From Nymphaea colorata (lineage: Eukaryota; Streptophyta; Magnoliopsida; Nymphaeales; Nymphaeaceae): a stretch of DNA of 64,000 bases. This document shows positions 9,456-22,900 of the stretch, in pieces (position 1 is the first letter of the stretch; each line of letters begins with the position of its first letter). Both the position numbers and the translations under genes were made by a program. Location: contig NC_045142.1 of assembly GCF_008831285.2 (NCBI RefSeq), positions 7,478,713-7,542,712 of the forward strand. The letters run 5' to 3'. The notes under the pieces are model-generated. The model was not told where the DNA came from. It did not search any database and was given only the letters and a program-made list of their open reading frames with translations.

Positions 9456-12132
9456 CTGACACACAAGTTGTGCGGAACATGTCTTAAGTTCGAGGGGCTA
9501 AGGCAGTAAAAGTGTTCGGACCTGTAAAAAAATACAAAAGCAGTCTTTCTTTAAAATAGAAAGGATTGTTATAATATGTGGAAAAAGAAAACCATATAAG
9601 AACAACATGGTGAAGCAAACATTTTATGGTGCACGCATAAATAGCATGTTCGGCCCCGAACATGCAGCATCCCGCATGGATTGTCAATCCCATGCAAGAA
9701 AAATATTGATCAACATATGTCTTCCTCGCTACTCTGCCAAATCATCTGAGATTTTTTTTAAAAAAAATACTGCTTATAATTTTAAAAAAAGAAAAAAATC
9801 TTTCTGAAATTTCATGAAGGCATTTTTTTTTTTGCCCCTACCAACTTTTTTTCTTAGGTTTCATTCGATGCCGCATGGATCTCAGATCCAAAGAGACTTG
9901 AAATCTGGATTTGAACATGTTATATGTTAGGCCCCTAACACAAGATTGCATTTTAATGGCAAAAAATAACTAAAATACCCAGTTAAAAAATATGAAAATA
10001 CCCATCTTCTAAAATGATATATTAGAACCCGTTTTAGCCGTCAAACATAAATTTAATTTAACAAGAGTGCCGAAACCCCCACCCTTGGTTAAGTCAGCAT
10101 AACCCCGCCGGAGTTCCTTTAAAAATTAATGCAACTATAAAGATTAATTACCTAGATAGTTCTTGAGATAAATGTAGGAAAAAATTTTTTTTTTTCCTGT
10201 TCATATCAGACACATTAAAGAACTCTTTTTCTCTCTCAAGATATAAAAAAGAAAAAAAATTGATCTGCTGGCTGCAGCTTTTGATTCTAATTAAACTCAA
10301 CTTTCCAACTTCCAACGTGCCCCAAGTACAACGACATGGCTGGAAGAAGACGAGTGGGTCCAAGGCCAAGAGGACAAAACCCGCACTTTAGAAGAAACTA
10401 AATTGGCGGAGTTGGCACAGCCTAGCCCAGCCCAGCCCAGCCTTACAAACCATGCTATTTAATAAACACATCACAGTTGTACTGAAGCCCCATCGGCCCA
10501 TGAACAACAAGAACGACGTGCGCCAGCTGTGTTTGTAAGCCAAAATTTTATAGGCAGCACGTTCGGACTCGGTCCGAGCCTAGGTTCGACCGAGTTTGGG
10601 CGGTGTAGTACATGGATACAGCATGGGTAGGTGCCGCTTCGAAACTGAGCATGATCAAGTCGCACCCAGGCCTAGCTTAATATCTAATACATGGCGGGTT
10701 TGGATCCTAGATCTAGATTGAGATGTAAAACTGCTTACTAGATCTGAATCCTGGTACTGAAATCTTATTTGCTGTACCAAATCTGATTGATGGGTTCAGA
10801 CATTTTGAGCTCCAACAAATTCAATTCCTTGCAATATGGCTAATTGGAACTGTCTGTTGTCCTGTTTCTAAGGCTTCGGTTGCTATTTGAGCAAATTTGG
10901 CCGCTATGTGTGGTCATCATGCCGGCGTAACTCACGTGCTTCCTTCCAATAACTCTCTCTCTCTTGAACCTTTTAGACTTCCAATGTCAGTCATCATGAA
11001 TCGATGAGACACAGTATTGCAAAAATAATGCGAGTTTTCTATCGCTTAGAGCATAGTTAAAGAAAACGCAATGTTTTTTAAAAAAAAGTGAAAAATACGA
11101 TAAATTAAATGGCAAAAAAATAAGATAAATTAAATGGCTGTTTAAAATTTTAAAAACGCATTTTTTTTTGAAAAAAACATTAAAAATAAAAAAACACGTT
11201 TTTTCATGTTTTTTTCACTTTTTTATTTTTTTTTCAGTTTTTTTTAAATGCCAAACAGTTTTTTTTTTTTCATTTTCGATTCTTCAAATCTACTTATATT
11301 TTGATGTTTGTGTTATTAGTTTCTTACTTATTTTATTTTTCATTCATTTTTAGTTTTTTTAAATTGTAAAGAATTGATTGTATTCTTTCCATTTTTTTCA
11401 AGTTCGCCGTATTATACATGAGAAAAACTTCATGTTCTAAAACTCCGAAACATTATTTGTGACTATAGTTTAGAGATCATCAAAACTAGGTGGGCATTTA
11501 ATCAGGGTCATTTGCTAATAAGCAAGGGCGGATGCAGGTGGAGTCTCCGTGGGTCCTATGTTTCGCATAGCCCACTCTTTAAAATCTTAATTTAGTGCTA
11601 AAACTTCAGTAAACTTGGGTTCAGTTTTATAGAATAGTTCCACGATATCCGGGTCAGTATCTCATTGTCATTAAAAATTTGTTAACCATATATTTAATAT
11701 CACACGAAAAAAAAAACAATAGTTTTGCCCCTAGTAATAGTTACAATGACAAACCATTTCATAAATATAACGTAAAGATCAAATCAGATTCATAAAAATC
11801 TTTAATAAGAAAACAATGTGTTCATCATATAATAGATGTTTTTAGATTACATGTTTCGAGAATGTTTTGTTCTTGTTGAGGAAATAAAACGTAATTACGT
11901 CTAATGATTGATGTTGAGTCTAATAATAACATTTATGATCACATTATGTTTCTTGAAAGAAGAGAATGATAATTTTGACTTGCGTGTTTTAAGAAACACA
12001 TTTCCCAAAAATACGTAAGTCTTCTTCTTAGGCACCCTTTAGTAGACTACTTGAATACTTAATTGGAGCTCTTCTAATAGTTGGGATCACACCAATTTGC
12101 ATTATTGATCCTAGTGGACTTTAGAGATAAAT
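9456..12132. other. AT-rich intergenic, no gene seen
   Basis: Long T and A runs (about 11090-11400 is extremely AT-rich). A small segment near 10560-10670 has GGTCCGAGCCTAGGTTCGAC wording like the hAT-type repeats, and 11520-11600 opens with GGGCGGATGCAGGTGGAG like a GGCGGAGCC-type left end. There is no host gene. Confidence 0.5.
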
Positions 12133-12657
12133 GTAGGGATGTCACCATATATGATTTCGATCGGATCTCCTACTGGACCACTCCTCAAAATCGGATATGT
12201 AAAAAAATTTAATATTTGGTAAAAAAATCAGATATCCGACGAACCGATTCGAAAAAATCGGACATGGAAAAAAATTAATATCCGATTAAGAAATCAGATT
12301 GTATTCGGATCAAATAAATGGCATCCGATTGGATTCAGATCCAGATATACATAAATATCTGATCAGATTCGGATATGGATTCGGATTACATTCATTTTTA
12401 AACAATATCCTATATCTAATGCTATTAAATTTTGAAAATTGGCAAAATCTGGTTCGAAATTCGGATTCAAATATAAATAAAAAAATGGGATTCTGATCTG
12501 GTTTGGATTGTAAAATTGGATTTTGGATTCATATTGGGATATGACTTTTCTTTATTCAATTCGAAAATCTGAATTCGAATCCAAATATGTGAATATCCGA
12601 AAAACATGTATGATTAAAGATATATCCGAACAGAATCCGATTGGTTGACATCCGTAG
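12133..12657. mobile_element. ~525 bp non-autonomous element, GGATATCCGA-rich, copy 1
   Basis: The left end is TAGGGATGTCACC, and the reverse complement of the right end is TACGGATGTCAACC, forming short terminal inverted repeats. The interior consists of repeated ATCCGA / TCGGAT words. The whole sequence aligns by eye, in reverse orientation, with 56189-56606, sharing for example TTTTCGGATATTCACATA and GCATTAGATATA. There are no coding features, so it is likely mobilised in trans, perhaps by a hAT transposase. Confidence 0.65.
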
Positions 12658-12709
12658 ATGTGCTACTCTATAGTTGATGGGTATACTGTCCGCACCATTT
12701 TCCTAAGCA

Positions 12710-12775
12710 ATTGTAGACCCTTATAGATAGGAGGAAAGAAGAGAGGCTTCGGCCTATTTGGACTGTAAAAGCTTT
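12710..12775 (+). mobile_element. SINE tail remnant
   Basis: GATAGGAGGAAAGAAGAG followed by AGGCTTCGGCCT resembles the SINE tail only. The head is absent. Confidence 0.3.
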
Positions 12776-13425
12776 TCATTGTCGGCGAATCTAAGCAAGC
12801 AAACGTCAATAATAGAGTGGGAACAGTGGGCGCCATTTGGCTCCTTAGTCAAGAAAGACACTGTGCATGCAACAAATCTCATCGAATAATGGCACTTCTG
12901 AGAAACGGCATGTTCTGCCATGGCTGAACTCACATCCACTTGATCAGTTGTAAAGAGACGACCAACTTGATCACAACTACACAGATAAGGAAATTCATTA
13001 TGAACTTGAGATCATATTTTAATTTAACTTGGAAGGATAAACCACTGCATTGGCCTTTTGTTTAATAAAATAGTCCACAAAGAATTTCATTTCTTTATCA
13101 GATGTTCCTGATGCAGGTCTGTACAGCTCCAGCAGCTTGCCAACCAGGAGAAGAACACGCTCACCGGCGACCCGGTTTACTGATAATCCGATTCGAAAGC
13201 GACTCAGTCAGCAGTCAAACTTTCATGCTCTTGAATAGAGGCACAGCACAGCACAGAACAGCATAAAGAGCAGAGGAAGAAAAAAGAAAACCTGCTGTTG
13301 CAGGAGAAAACACCCTCGATTTCTGGGGTCTGGTGAAGGACAGTTGGGCCACGTTACAGTCCCACCCAACGAATGAATGGCCAGTAAGCAGGAAAAAGTT
13401 CTGCATCCTCATGTGCTGCTAACGT

Positions 13426-13540
<115 letters not shown>

Positions 13541-13686
13541 CTTAAGTCCTCCAACCATTCCAATCACAGTTGTTTGTCATGGATGATTAAATGAATGAAA
13601 TGACGTAGTTTTGAATCTTTGATAGTGTATTGTGAGAGGCAAGAAGATTTCATCATTCAAACAAAAGGAGAAGAAAAATTGAATGC

Positions 13687-13845
13687 CACTGACTCATGTT
13701 GGTTGTTTGTTCTATCATGATAGATAGTTGAAAAAAAACGTTAAAAAATGATAAACATTATTATCATTTAGTATTAGTTTCCATTTTTTTCCTTCAACTA
13801 TCTATCACGATGGATCCGAATGATCTCAGTGACTCTAGATAGCGA
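13687..13845. mobile_element. Fold-back (MITE-like) element
   Basis: ATGATAGATAGTTGAA at about 13718-13733 is matched by the complementary TTCAACTATCTATCAC at about 13793-13808. The outer parts also pair loosely (CACTGACTCATG versus GATCTCAGTGACTC). The centre is AT-rich. It would fold into one long hairpin, and no coding is present. Confidence 0.5.
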
Positions 13846-14616
13846 GAAACATCATTCATAACTTATATATAAAGATTTTAAAGTGGCAAGTTAATTGTTT
13901 TGAGTTTATAAGGAGAAGTAATTAAACGTTTAGACTACCAACCAAGCTTTGGATCCTATTTTACACAATACTTTTGGCTTGGATGGTAACATTCTTTAAC
14001 TTGGATGGATCATGCGATGCTTCACTTTAATTTTCTCTATCGAAATGTCCATTAGTTTATACATCAGCTTTCCAAACTGCTTAGAAAGCAAAAAAAAAAA
14101 AGGTTTATACTTTTCCAAGCTCACATATTTGATATTACTTGATATAATAACATGGCCAGAAGTCCCACGTGGGCATTGCCGCATCTACCGGAGTTGATCT
14201 TCCCATTGTATTTTTCACCAAGTTTACGCTTATTTTCGAAATAATCCAAAAACTGGGCGGTTTATGGAATATGATAAAGTTTAGAAGTGGAAAACGAAAG
14301 CTGCTTTATTTCCCTTTTAGCGTTGTTCCTGTGTTCTTTATGTTGTCTCCCTGTAAAGGACGAGGGTGTGGTGTGGTGTCCCCACATCAGTGACTGGAAC
14401 GAGACAAGCAGGCGTGTCCGTGGGGGCTCGAACACGTGACCTCTCGCTCTCTCTTGCTTGGTCGCTCCGCAATAAGAGAAATGCGCATGGCAGGTATCAT
14501 GAGGAGACCCACACTAAAAGGTGGGAAGGAACAAGTGAGATGGAAAGAGGAATTGACACAAGGATCCTTTGAGTTTCTCGAGGAACACTTTGCCTGGCAG
14601 TTCTCTTTCTCTTTGG

Positions 14617-15018
14617 GAGCTTTGTTTGCCTTGAATATGAAATCCGGTATGATTTGAGATAATTAGAAATCTTAAATCTAGGGAATTGATGCTTCATCTT
14701 TCCTACCAAGAAAAAAAAAAAAAAATCTTTGAGAGTTTGTTTGCCTTGAATATGAAATCCAAGATGATTTGAGATCACTAGAAATCTTAAATATAAGGAA
14801 TTGATGTTTCATCATTCCTACCAAGAAAAAAAAAAATAATCTGTGGAGCTTTGTTTGCATTGAATATGAAATCCGAAGTGATTTAAGATCACTAGAAATC
14901 TTGTTAATCCGTGGGAGATTTGTTTGCCTTGAATATGAAATCCGGTGTGATTTGAGATCATTAGAAATCTTAAATCCGAGGATTTGACACTTCATCCTTC
15001 CTACCAAGACAAAAAAAA
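14617..15018. repeat. Four-copy tandem repeat, ~113 bp unit
   Basis: TTTGTTTGCCTTGAATATG or its near-variant starts at about 14621, 14736, 14849 and 14919. Three units are about 113 bases and the third is cut to ~70. Each full unit ends in CCTACCAAG and an A run. Apparent protein-coding frames across it are artefacts of the repeat. Confidence 0.85.
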
Positions 15019-15065
15019 AAGCAGACCGTAAATATGAAGTTTTAACTATAAAATGAGCAGGGGCA

Positions 15066-15250
15066 TATGAGCAGGGGCATAACCAAAAATTTTTCATGAA
15101 GTAGACCGAATTAAAGTTTTTAAATTTTGATTAGGGTCAGAATATAATTTCTCAAAATTTTTATATATAACAAGTGAAATTTTTAAAAATTTACATGTTT
15201 TTTTTTTTTTTTTGAGGTGGGGCTAGCCCTACCTTGGCTACGCCCTTAAA
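15066..15250. mobile_element. GGCGGAGCC-type short element, copy at 15 kb
   Basis: It begins GGGGCATAACCAAAAATTTT and ends CTTGGCTACGCCCTT. The interior shares GAATTAAAGTTTTTAAATTT and TTTATATATAACAAGTG with the copies at 18.4 and 51.4 kb. Terminal complementarity is partial and no coding is present. Confidence 0.6.
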
Positions 15251-15853
15251 AATGAAGATCTCAAATCCTCTTTTTCACATAGCAATAAAATCGGGTGCCC
15301 AAATAAGGAGATTTTAGATCAGCGACCTAATGTTATCAAACAAACCCTGAAGTATTTTTAGCAAGGAGGTTAAAATGTTTCGTTGGATAGATCGGCTATC
15401 CTTCCACACGACACCCAGCATGTGGGGGCATTGTTTCATATAGGGGGCTCAAGAAATCGATGCGGGTTCGAGACCTGGTTGGTCGTCCACACTAAGACAA
15501 AAAAAGATGCATGTTTGGATACCAAAAAAATATTCATCCATTTGTAAAAAAGAAATCTCCCTCTTAAGGGGCCTTGAAGGGTATAATATAATCGGTCAGA
15601 CTAACGGATTGGTGAAAGTTTTATTCTCAGTTCGATCAGGACATTACTTCTCTAAACTGCAAATGGTAGGTGAATGACACTGAATTGATGGACATCCTGC
15701 CCCTATTCTGGAGGCTTTTTAGTTTCATTTTTTTTTAATTATTTTAGTCTCACTAAGATTTTAGTTCACCATATTTGGATGTTAGGAGGGCAGTGGCATG
15801 GCCACATGGTGACTACTAAGTCTCTTAAAAGTTCTTTATTTTTAAATGAGAAG

Positions 15854-15855
<2 letters not shown>

Positions 15856-15931
<76 letters not shown>
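15856..15931. repeat. (AT)n microsatellite, ~75 bp
   Basis: A pure alternating AT run. Confidence 0.95.
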
Positions 15932-15935
<4 letters not shown>

Positions 15936-16579
15936 GTCTCACTAGATTTAAGTATTTTTAAACAAGTGCTCCTCCAGCAAACTTTTTTGGCTCCGCCACT
16001 GTGGGAGGGCATTGCCAGAAACTTAATTATCTAAATTTTCATAGCCCAGCAAAATGGAATGTGCTATAAATTAAGGAAATTTGATTTTAACTTCAAGGAG
16101 TTTATGGATTTAAATAAAAATACAGAGTAGAGAATTTAAAAATGTCATAATACAAATCTGGATCGGATCTAGTGAATTAATAATCAGATATTATTTGCTT
16201 CCTTGCCAAAGCCCGTTAAATTGATTTAAATTTTGCTGAATATTCAACCTTAACCCAGAGAACTTGGGATTTGATCCGCAAGGCTTTTGTATGTAAATCC
16301 ACCATTCCATATCGGCACTGTATTGGTTTGCTTACTAATATGACATATCAGCCAATAATATCGCCTTATTTTTTCCTATTTTTGAATTTAAAATTTAATT
16401 TGAAAGACTTTAAATTAATTTAAAAAATAAAAATGCATATACTTAAAGCTTTATTAGTTCGGTATCATAGACAGCTATTAACAATAGTAGTCTATGTCCA
16501 AGAAGGCTACCAAGCCACATGTGGGCGGCAATTGCCTGCATAAACCAATAAAAATTACTATATATTAGTACCTTATTGT

Positions 16580-16770
16580 CAGGAATTTTTCATTGTTGAG
16601 GTCAAATTATAGCTTTAAAATTTTAATAGGGGCTGAAATATATTTTTTTTTCCAAAATTTTTTTATATATTAAACTACAATTTTTAAAATTTTCATGTAA
16701 AACTGATTTTAAAAAAAAATCTACGGTGGGGGGTCCCCATAGCCCGTGCCTCTATTTGTATATTTATATG
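16580..16770. mobile_element. GGCGGAGCC-type element, degraded
   Basis: Interior phrases GGAATTTTTCATTG, ATTTTAATAGGGGCTGAAAT and GGTGGGGGGTCCCCATAG fit the family, but the left terminus is eroded. Confidence 0.4.
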
Positions 16771-17939
16771 TACTTATCCTTTAACCATTTTCTTATATAT
16801 TTGAAGGGCCTACGATTTTATGAATCGGTAACTTTCGGTAAAAATTTCTGACTCTACCACTGAGAGCTCCCATAAGCAGTGGCTGCTCATGTTGAATACC
16901 AAACGCCAATTCCTCATGAAATTTCCAAATGTTAGTGGGAAAATGAAAAACGCCAAGAGTATACCGTGCTAAAGTTTGTTTTTGGTACAACAAATACTAC
17001 AAACGTCCAGTTTGTTTCTAGATGCAATTAAATCTCTCTCCACATGTGGTTGATGTAGCGTGACTTGGGTGTTACGGCGTCTCGCTTGTGACGGTAGAAT
17101 ATCTCAGCATTTTAACGCCATGCAGTAAAGAGTACCACTATGTGTCAAGCGATTGAGAGTGGAATGCCCTAACAAATAATGTTGTCGGATTGATATACAA
17201 GTATTGAAGAAAGATTGGACCTATTAAACGACAAAGCCTTCTTGTTCCTAGAGAAAAAAAGGTTACATTTTTTAGGTTTCCCCCCCCAATATCGAGGGAA
17301 ATTACAAACACATGTCTTGTTTCGGTTGTTCCTTCAGAGCAAAATTTCTTACCAATGGTTTTTGATACTGGGTAAAGCTTCACCTATTAGTGCATCTAAC
17401 GATCAAACAAGTAAAAAATCTTCCCCATATTGTTAAGGTAAAGAAAAAATGGTTGGTCTTAAGAGCGGCCCAATTTTTTCTTAAGAAAATATTTTCTTTT
17501 CCTCAAACGGCCCTTAAGTGAAAGTTTCAATGGTGAAAAAGACTTTTCTCATTACGTAAGAGGGCGTGCAGCAACAGGTGTAGTTTGTTACTGTTTTATG
17601 AATTAACCAATCGAAATGGAGCCGTAAATTTTTTCTTGTTGAAACGATACAGAAAAGATCAACATGGCCCTTGTACAAGGATGACACACATCAATCAAGA
17701 AATAGTAACTCTTGACGGAATTGTAAAACATCGAGGGGCACCATTACATAATAAATCAAATTATCTAATGCAATTTTTCTCCTAATCCCTATTATTTTCA
17801 TTGAGATTGGTGTCATAAGCCGACTCCTCCTACCGTGCGGCACCGCAGCAAAGGATGACTGTACAGACACGACACAAGAGGACAATTGGTCACCATAATA
17901 TAATTCATTAAGAAGATGCCTGAGTATGTCCTTTGAGCC

Positions 17940-18335
17940 AAACTTAAATATTTTGATCGTATCAGATCCAATTCCGACCAGATCTAATCACAAAAGTACC
18001 GTCACCTCTCATATCTGACTTGTTGGCAACCCTAAAAAATTCAAACGGCAAAAGATTTGGTAAGCAGTTACATTTTTTTTGGGTTTCATTAGCATTTAAT
18101 CTGATCAGGTTTGGATTAAAATAAACATCCAATCTGATTTGTATTTGAATTTAAATATTGTTTCTAATAAGTATCTTATATCCAATATTCATATACTTTG
18201 AGAGTTGGCTTGTAACATATTATAATATGAACCAAATTTTGTTGTCTATTTAAAAGTTGGATTCAGATTCAAATGTAAAAATAAAAGTAGGATTTGAATC
18301 AATTCATGTTAATAATTTAAACGTCCCATCGGATT
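17940..18335. mobile_element. Probable diverged third copy of the GGATATCCGA element
   Basis: Short shared phrases such as TTGGATTCAGATTCAAATG and CTTATATCCAA occur in the order found in the 12.1 kb copy, but the terminal repeats are not clear. The assignment rests on weak similarity by eye. Confidence 0.3.
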
Positions 18336-18389
18336 TCACTATCAACTTCTTTTTTTTTTTTTTTTTCATTCATAAACAGCCATTAAATG

Positions 18390-18585
18390 GTAGACCATAC
18401 TAAAAATTTTCCATGAAACGGGCTGAATTTAAGTTTTGAAATTTTGACTAGGGCTAATATAATAATTTTTTAAAATTTTTATATATAACAAGTGAATTTT
18501 TTTAAAATTTATATATAAATTTTAAATTTTTTTTTTAAGGTGAAAATAGAGCCCATGGAAACCCTACTTTGACTCCGCCCTTAAT
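18390..18585. mobile_element. GGCGGAGCC-type short element, copy at 18 kb
   Basis: It contains AAAATTTTCCATGAAACGGG, TTTATATATAACAAGTGAA and the right end TTTGACTCCGCCCTTAA. It is colinear with the copies at 15066-15250 and 51343-51540. Confidence 0.6.
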
Positions 18586-19908
18586 CTCTCCCTCCAACTC
18601 CCAACTCCCTTGGTTTAACACTATGGTTTATTCAAGGTTAGTGGCACATGGAACCAAAATTACATGGAACTTTACACTTTGTACACCAAATAACATATCT
18701 GCCATGCCTCAGTTTTTGGTACTTTTTTTTTTTTACTTCAGTTAAAAAGGGAAAACCTCGAGATGAACCCTATTGACACCAGAAATTCAACTTTTGAATC
18801 ATATTTTACTCTTGACTCGTGGAATTTGACCTTCAATGGACACTCGTTCAATATCGGACATGAAAATTTCACCTCTAAAAATATCTCAAGATGTACGTAA
18901 TGGGTGAAATTTTACCCATTTACTTCATCTTGAATTAAACGTATTCCTACATGTTAGTTTTTGACTATTTTTTCCAATATTAACTTGGTACAAGACATGC
19001 TTTAATTCAACTTGTTTTCAAGTAAAATATTAAATTTTCTACTATCAAAATTTCGGTCTCATATGAGTTATCGATTTTTTTTAATAATTAAAAATTGATA
19101 CACTTATTGTCATATTATTCTTACATTCATAATTATATGTTATTCTTACAATCATATTTACAAAGTTTGCTTGCATAAAAAGAGTACTGTAATTATTTAT
19201 TTTGAAGAACATAGTTTTGTGTCTAATTTATGATATATCATGACAAATCAGTAGTACTAGATCTTAGGTGTTAGGCTTGCATGTAGCTCTCGCAACCGTT
19301 GATTTTTAAGAGATCGGTGGTTGAGAGAAAAAGTAGAAGAAAAATGAGATAAACCATTTTTTGTCATTTAATGTTAATTCACAAATTTTTCTGTATTTTT
19401 TTTTCAACCGTCAATCTCATATGAATCAAAGGCGAAGATGGTTTCTAAGAGTGTAGTACCAAATTTTCAAGATATCTTTTTTATTTTTTTGTATTTATGT
19501 CTAGGTGACTTAATGAGGTCGGGGCGAGCTACGACCATTTTGCAACTGGACCCGACCCGCTTTACGAATCGTTTGGTCGACGGTTGATGGCATTCTTGAT
19601 ATTTCTCGAACATAAAAGGGTACTTCTGGAGCCGCTGCACCTGAGGATGTCAAGCCTGTGTTGGAATTTGGAGACCGCGTGACAGCTGGATGTCAGTGAT
19701 GCCTCTTCCGATTCGTCGTTTAAGAAAACCCGGTTTGTTATTGGCACAAACCGGTCAGTTAATTACATTTTTGTGCATGGCAGCAGTTAAAAATCCTTTA
19801 ATTATTTTGCCATTTTTTAAATTTTATATTCAAAATCCATACCGTTCTAATGGCTGTACTCCACTTAAGACATCTTTTTAATTTTTTTTTTTTTGCTTAA
19901 CACGTGAA

Positions 19909-22900
19909 GATAAAGAATCTCAATTGTAGATCCAAATTTATCTAATCCCAGGTTTGTTATCCGAATGTGAACTGGACTGGACGTTTATCCTTTTAACACC
20001 TTTTAAAGCGTTTCTAGTATTTGCAGTTTTGTTTTCGGTCAGTTGGAATCGGCCTGTATTTTCATTTATATAGATTATGAATCGGTGCTTTGAAATATTT
20101 CAAATTTCAAGTCCTCAATCGGCTAACATCCTTTTAGTTTGATAAAAAACCGATAGACAATATATTTGTTCTTATTTAACGTGAAACAGTGACCCTTAAT
20201 GAGTGGGGGGACAACCAACAACCCCAATCCATAACTACTGGAAAGCACATCATATAACAACTGTCGATATTATTAGGAGAGTGGTGTCCACCAGAATCAA
20301 ATAAAACAACCCATCACATGCATTAGGGGTGAACACGAGCCAAGTAGAGCCCAAGTTCGGTCAGCTCAAGCTCGACTTAACTAATAAGACCTCGAGGTCG
20401 AGAATAGCTCGACGGAAGCAGTTTGAGCTCGACTCGACAGTTACGTGTTGAGCTTGAGCTCGACTCGATTAAGGGTCGACAAATTCGTTTGAATAAAATT
20501 GATATTCATCGTTACGTGTTGAGCTCGAGCTTGACTCGATTAAGGCTCGACAAACTCGTTTGAATGGAATTAACATTCATCCTCAAGTTGTTGAGCTCGA
20601 GCTTGACTTGATTAAGGCTCGACAAACTCGTTTGAATAGAATTGATATTCATCATCAAGTTGTTGAGCTCGAGCTCGACTTGATTAAGGCTTGACAAACT
20701 TGATAAAGAATCTCAACTGTAGATTCAAATTTATCCAATCCCAGGTTTTTTATCCGAATGTGAACTGGACGTTTATCCTTTTAACACCTTTTAAGGCGTT
20801 TCCAGTATTTGCAGTTTTGCTTTCGGTCAGTTAGAATCAGCATGTATTTTCATTTGTATAGATTATGAATCGGTGCTTTGAAATATTTCAATTTTCTAGT
20901 CCTGAATCGGCTAACAACCTTTTAGTTTGATAAAAGACCGATAGATAATGGATTTGTTCTTATTTAACGTGAAACAGTGACCCCTAACGAGTGGGGGGAC
21001 AACCAACAACCCCAATCCATAACTACTGGAAAGCACATCATATAACAACTGTCGATATTATTAGGAGAGTGGTGTCCACCAGAATCAAATAAAACAAGCC
21101 ATCCTATGCATTAGGGGTGAACACGAGCCAAGTAGAGCCCAAGTTCGGTCAGCTCGAGCTCGACTTAACTAATAAGACATCGAGGTCGAGAATAGCTCGA
21201 CGGAAGCAACTCGACTCGACAGCTACGTGTTGAGCTTGAGCTCGACTTGATTAAGGGTCGACAAACTCGTTTGAAAAAAATTGATATTCATCGTTACGTG
21301 TTGAGCTCGAGCTTGAGTCGATTAAGGCTCGACAAACTCGTTTGAATAGAATTGATATTCATCCTCAAGTTGTTGAGCTCGAGCTCCACTTGATTAAGGC
21401 TTGACAAACTTGATAAAGAATCTCAACCGTAGATCCAAATTTATCTAATCCCAGGTTTGTTATCCGAATGTGAACTGGACGTTTTTCCTTTTAACACCTT
21501 TTACGGCGTTTCCAGTATTTGCAGTTTTGTTGTCGGTCAGATAGAGTCGGCCTGGATTTTCATTTGTATAGATTATGAATCGATGCTTTTAAATATTTCA
21601 AATTTCAAGTTCTGAATCGGCTAACATCCTTTTAGTTTCATAAAAGACAGATAGATAATGGATTTGTTCTTATTAAACGTGAAACGATGACCCCATAACG
21701 AGTAGGGGGACGACCAACAACCCCGATCCATAACTACTGGAAAGTACATCATATAACAATTGTCGATATTATTAGGAGAGTGGTGTCTACCAGAATCGAA
21801 TAAAACGACCCATCATATGCATTAGGGGTGTACACGAGCCAAGTTGAACCCAAGTTTAGTCAGCTCAAGCTCGACTTAACTAATAAAGCCTCGAGGTTGA
21901 GAATAGCTCGACGGAGGCAGTTCGAGCTCGACTCGACAGCTACGTCAAGCTCGACTCGATTAAGGGTCAACAAACTTGTTTGAATAGAATTGATATTTAT
22001 CGTTACGTGTTGAGCTCGAGCTTGACTCGATTAAGGATCGACAAACTCCTTTGAAAAGAAATGTTATCATCCTCAAGTTGTTGAGCTCGAGTTTGACTTG
22101 ATTAAGGCTTGACAAACTTGATAAAGAATCTCAACTGTAGATCCAAATTTATCCAATCCTAGGTTTGTTATCCGAATGTGAACTGAATGTTTATCCTTTT
22201 AACACATTTTATGGTGTTTCCAGTATTTGCAGTTTTGTTTTCGGTCAGTTAGAATCGGCCTGTATTGTCATTTGTATAGATTATGAATCAGTGCTTTGAA
22301 ATATTTCAAATTTCTAGTCTTGAATCGGCTAACATCCTTTTAGTTTGATAAAAGACCGATAGATAATGAATTCGTTCTTATTTAACGTGAAACAGTAACT
22401 CTTAACGAGTGGGGGGACAACCAACAACCCCGATCCATAACTACTAGAAAGCAGATCATATAACAACTGTCAATATTATTAGGAGAGTGGTGTCCACCAG
22501 AATCACATAAAACAACCCATCCTATGCATTAGGGGTGAACACGAGCCAAGTTGAGCCCAAGTTCAGTAAGCTCGAGCTCGACTTAACTAATAAAACCTCA
22601 AGGCCGAGAATAGCTCGACGGAAGCAGTTCGAGCTCGACTCGATAGCTACGTGCTGAGCTTGAGCTCGACTCGATTAAAGGTCGACAAACTCGTTTGAAT
22701 AGAATTGTTATTCATCGTTTTGTTTTGAGCTCGAGTTTGGCTCGATTAAGGCTCGACAAACTCGTTTGAATAGAAATTATATTCATCCTCAAGTTGTTGA
22801 GCTCGAGCTCGACTTGATTAAGGCTTGACAAACTTGATAATGAATCTCAACTGTAGATCCAAATTTATCCAATCCTAGGTTTGTTATCCGAATGTGAACT

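Noticed and set aside
14678-15097. 139-codon minus-strand open frame
   Set aside because: It is produced by the four-copy tandem repeat; its repeated peptide phrases mirror the DNA period.
14400-15490. tRNA-gene-like B boxes (GGGGCTCGAACACGTG, reversed, and GGTTCGAGACC)
   Set aside because: There is no convincing A box or cloverleaf; at most these are decayed SINE pieces.
20512-20697. 61-codon frame with ~24-residue repeats that looks like a coiled-coil protein
   Set aside because: It is a by-product of the ~72 base sub-repeats, a multiple of three, in the tandem array.
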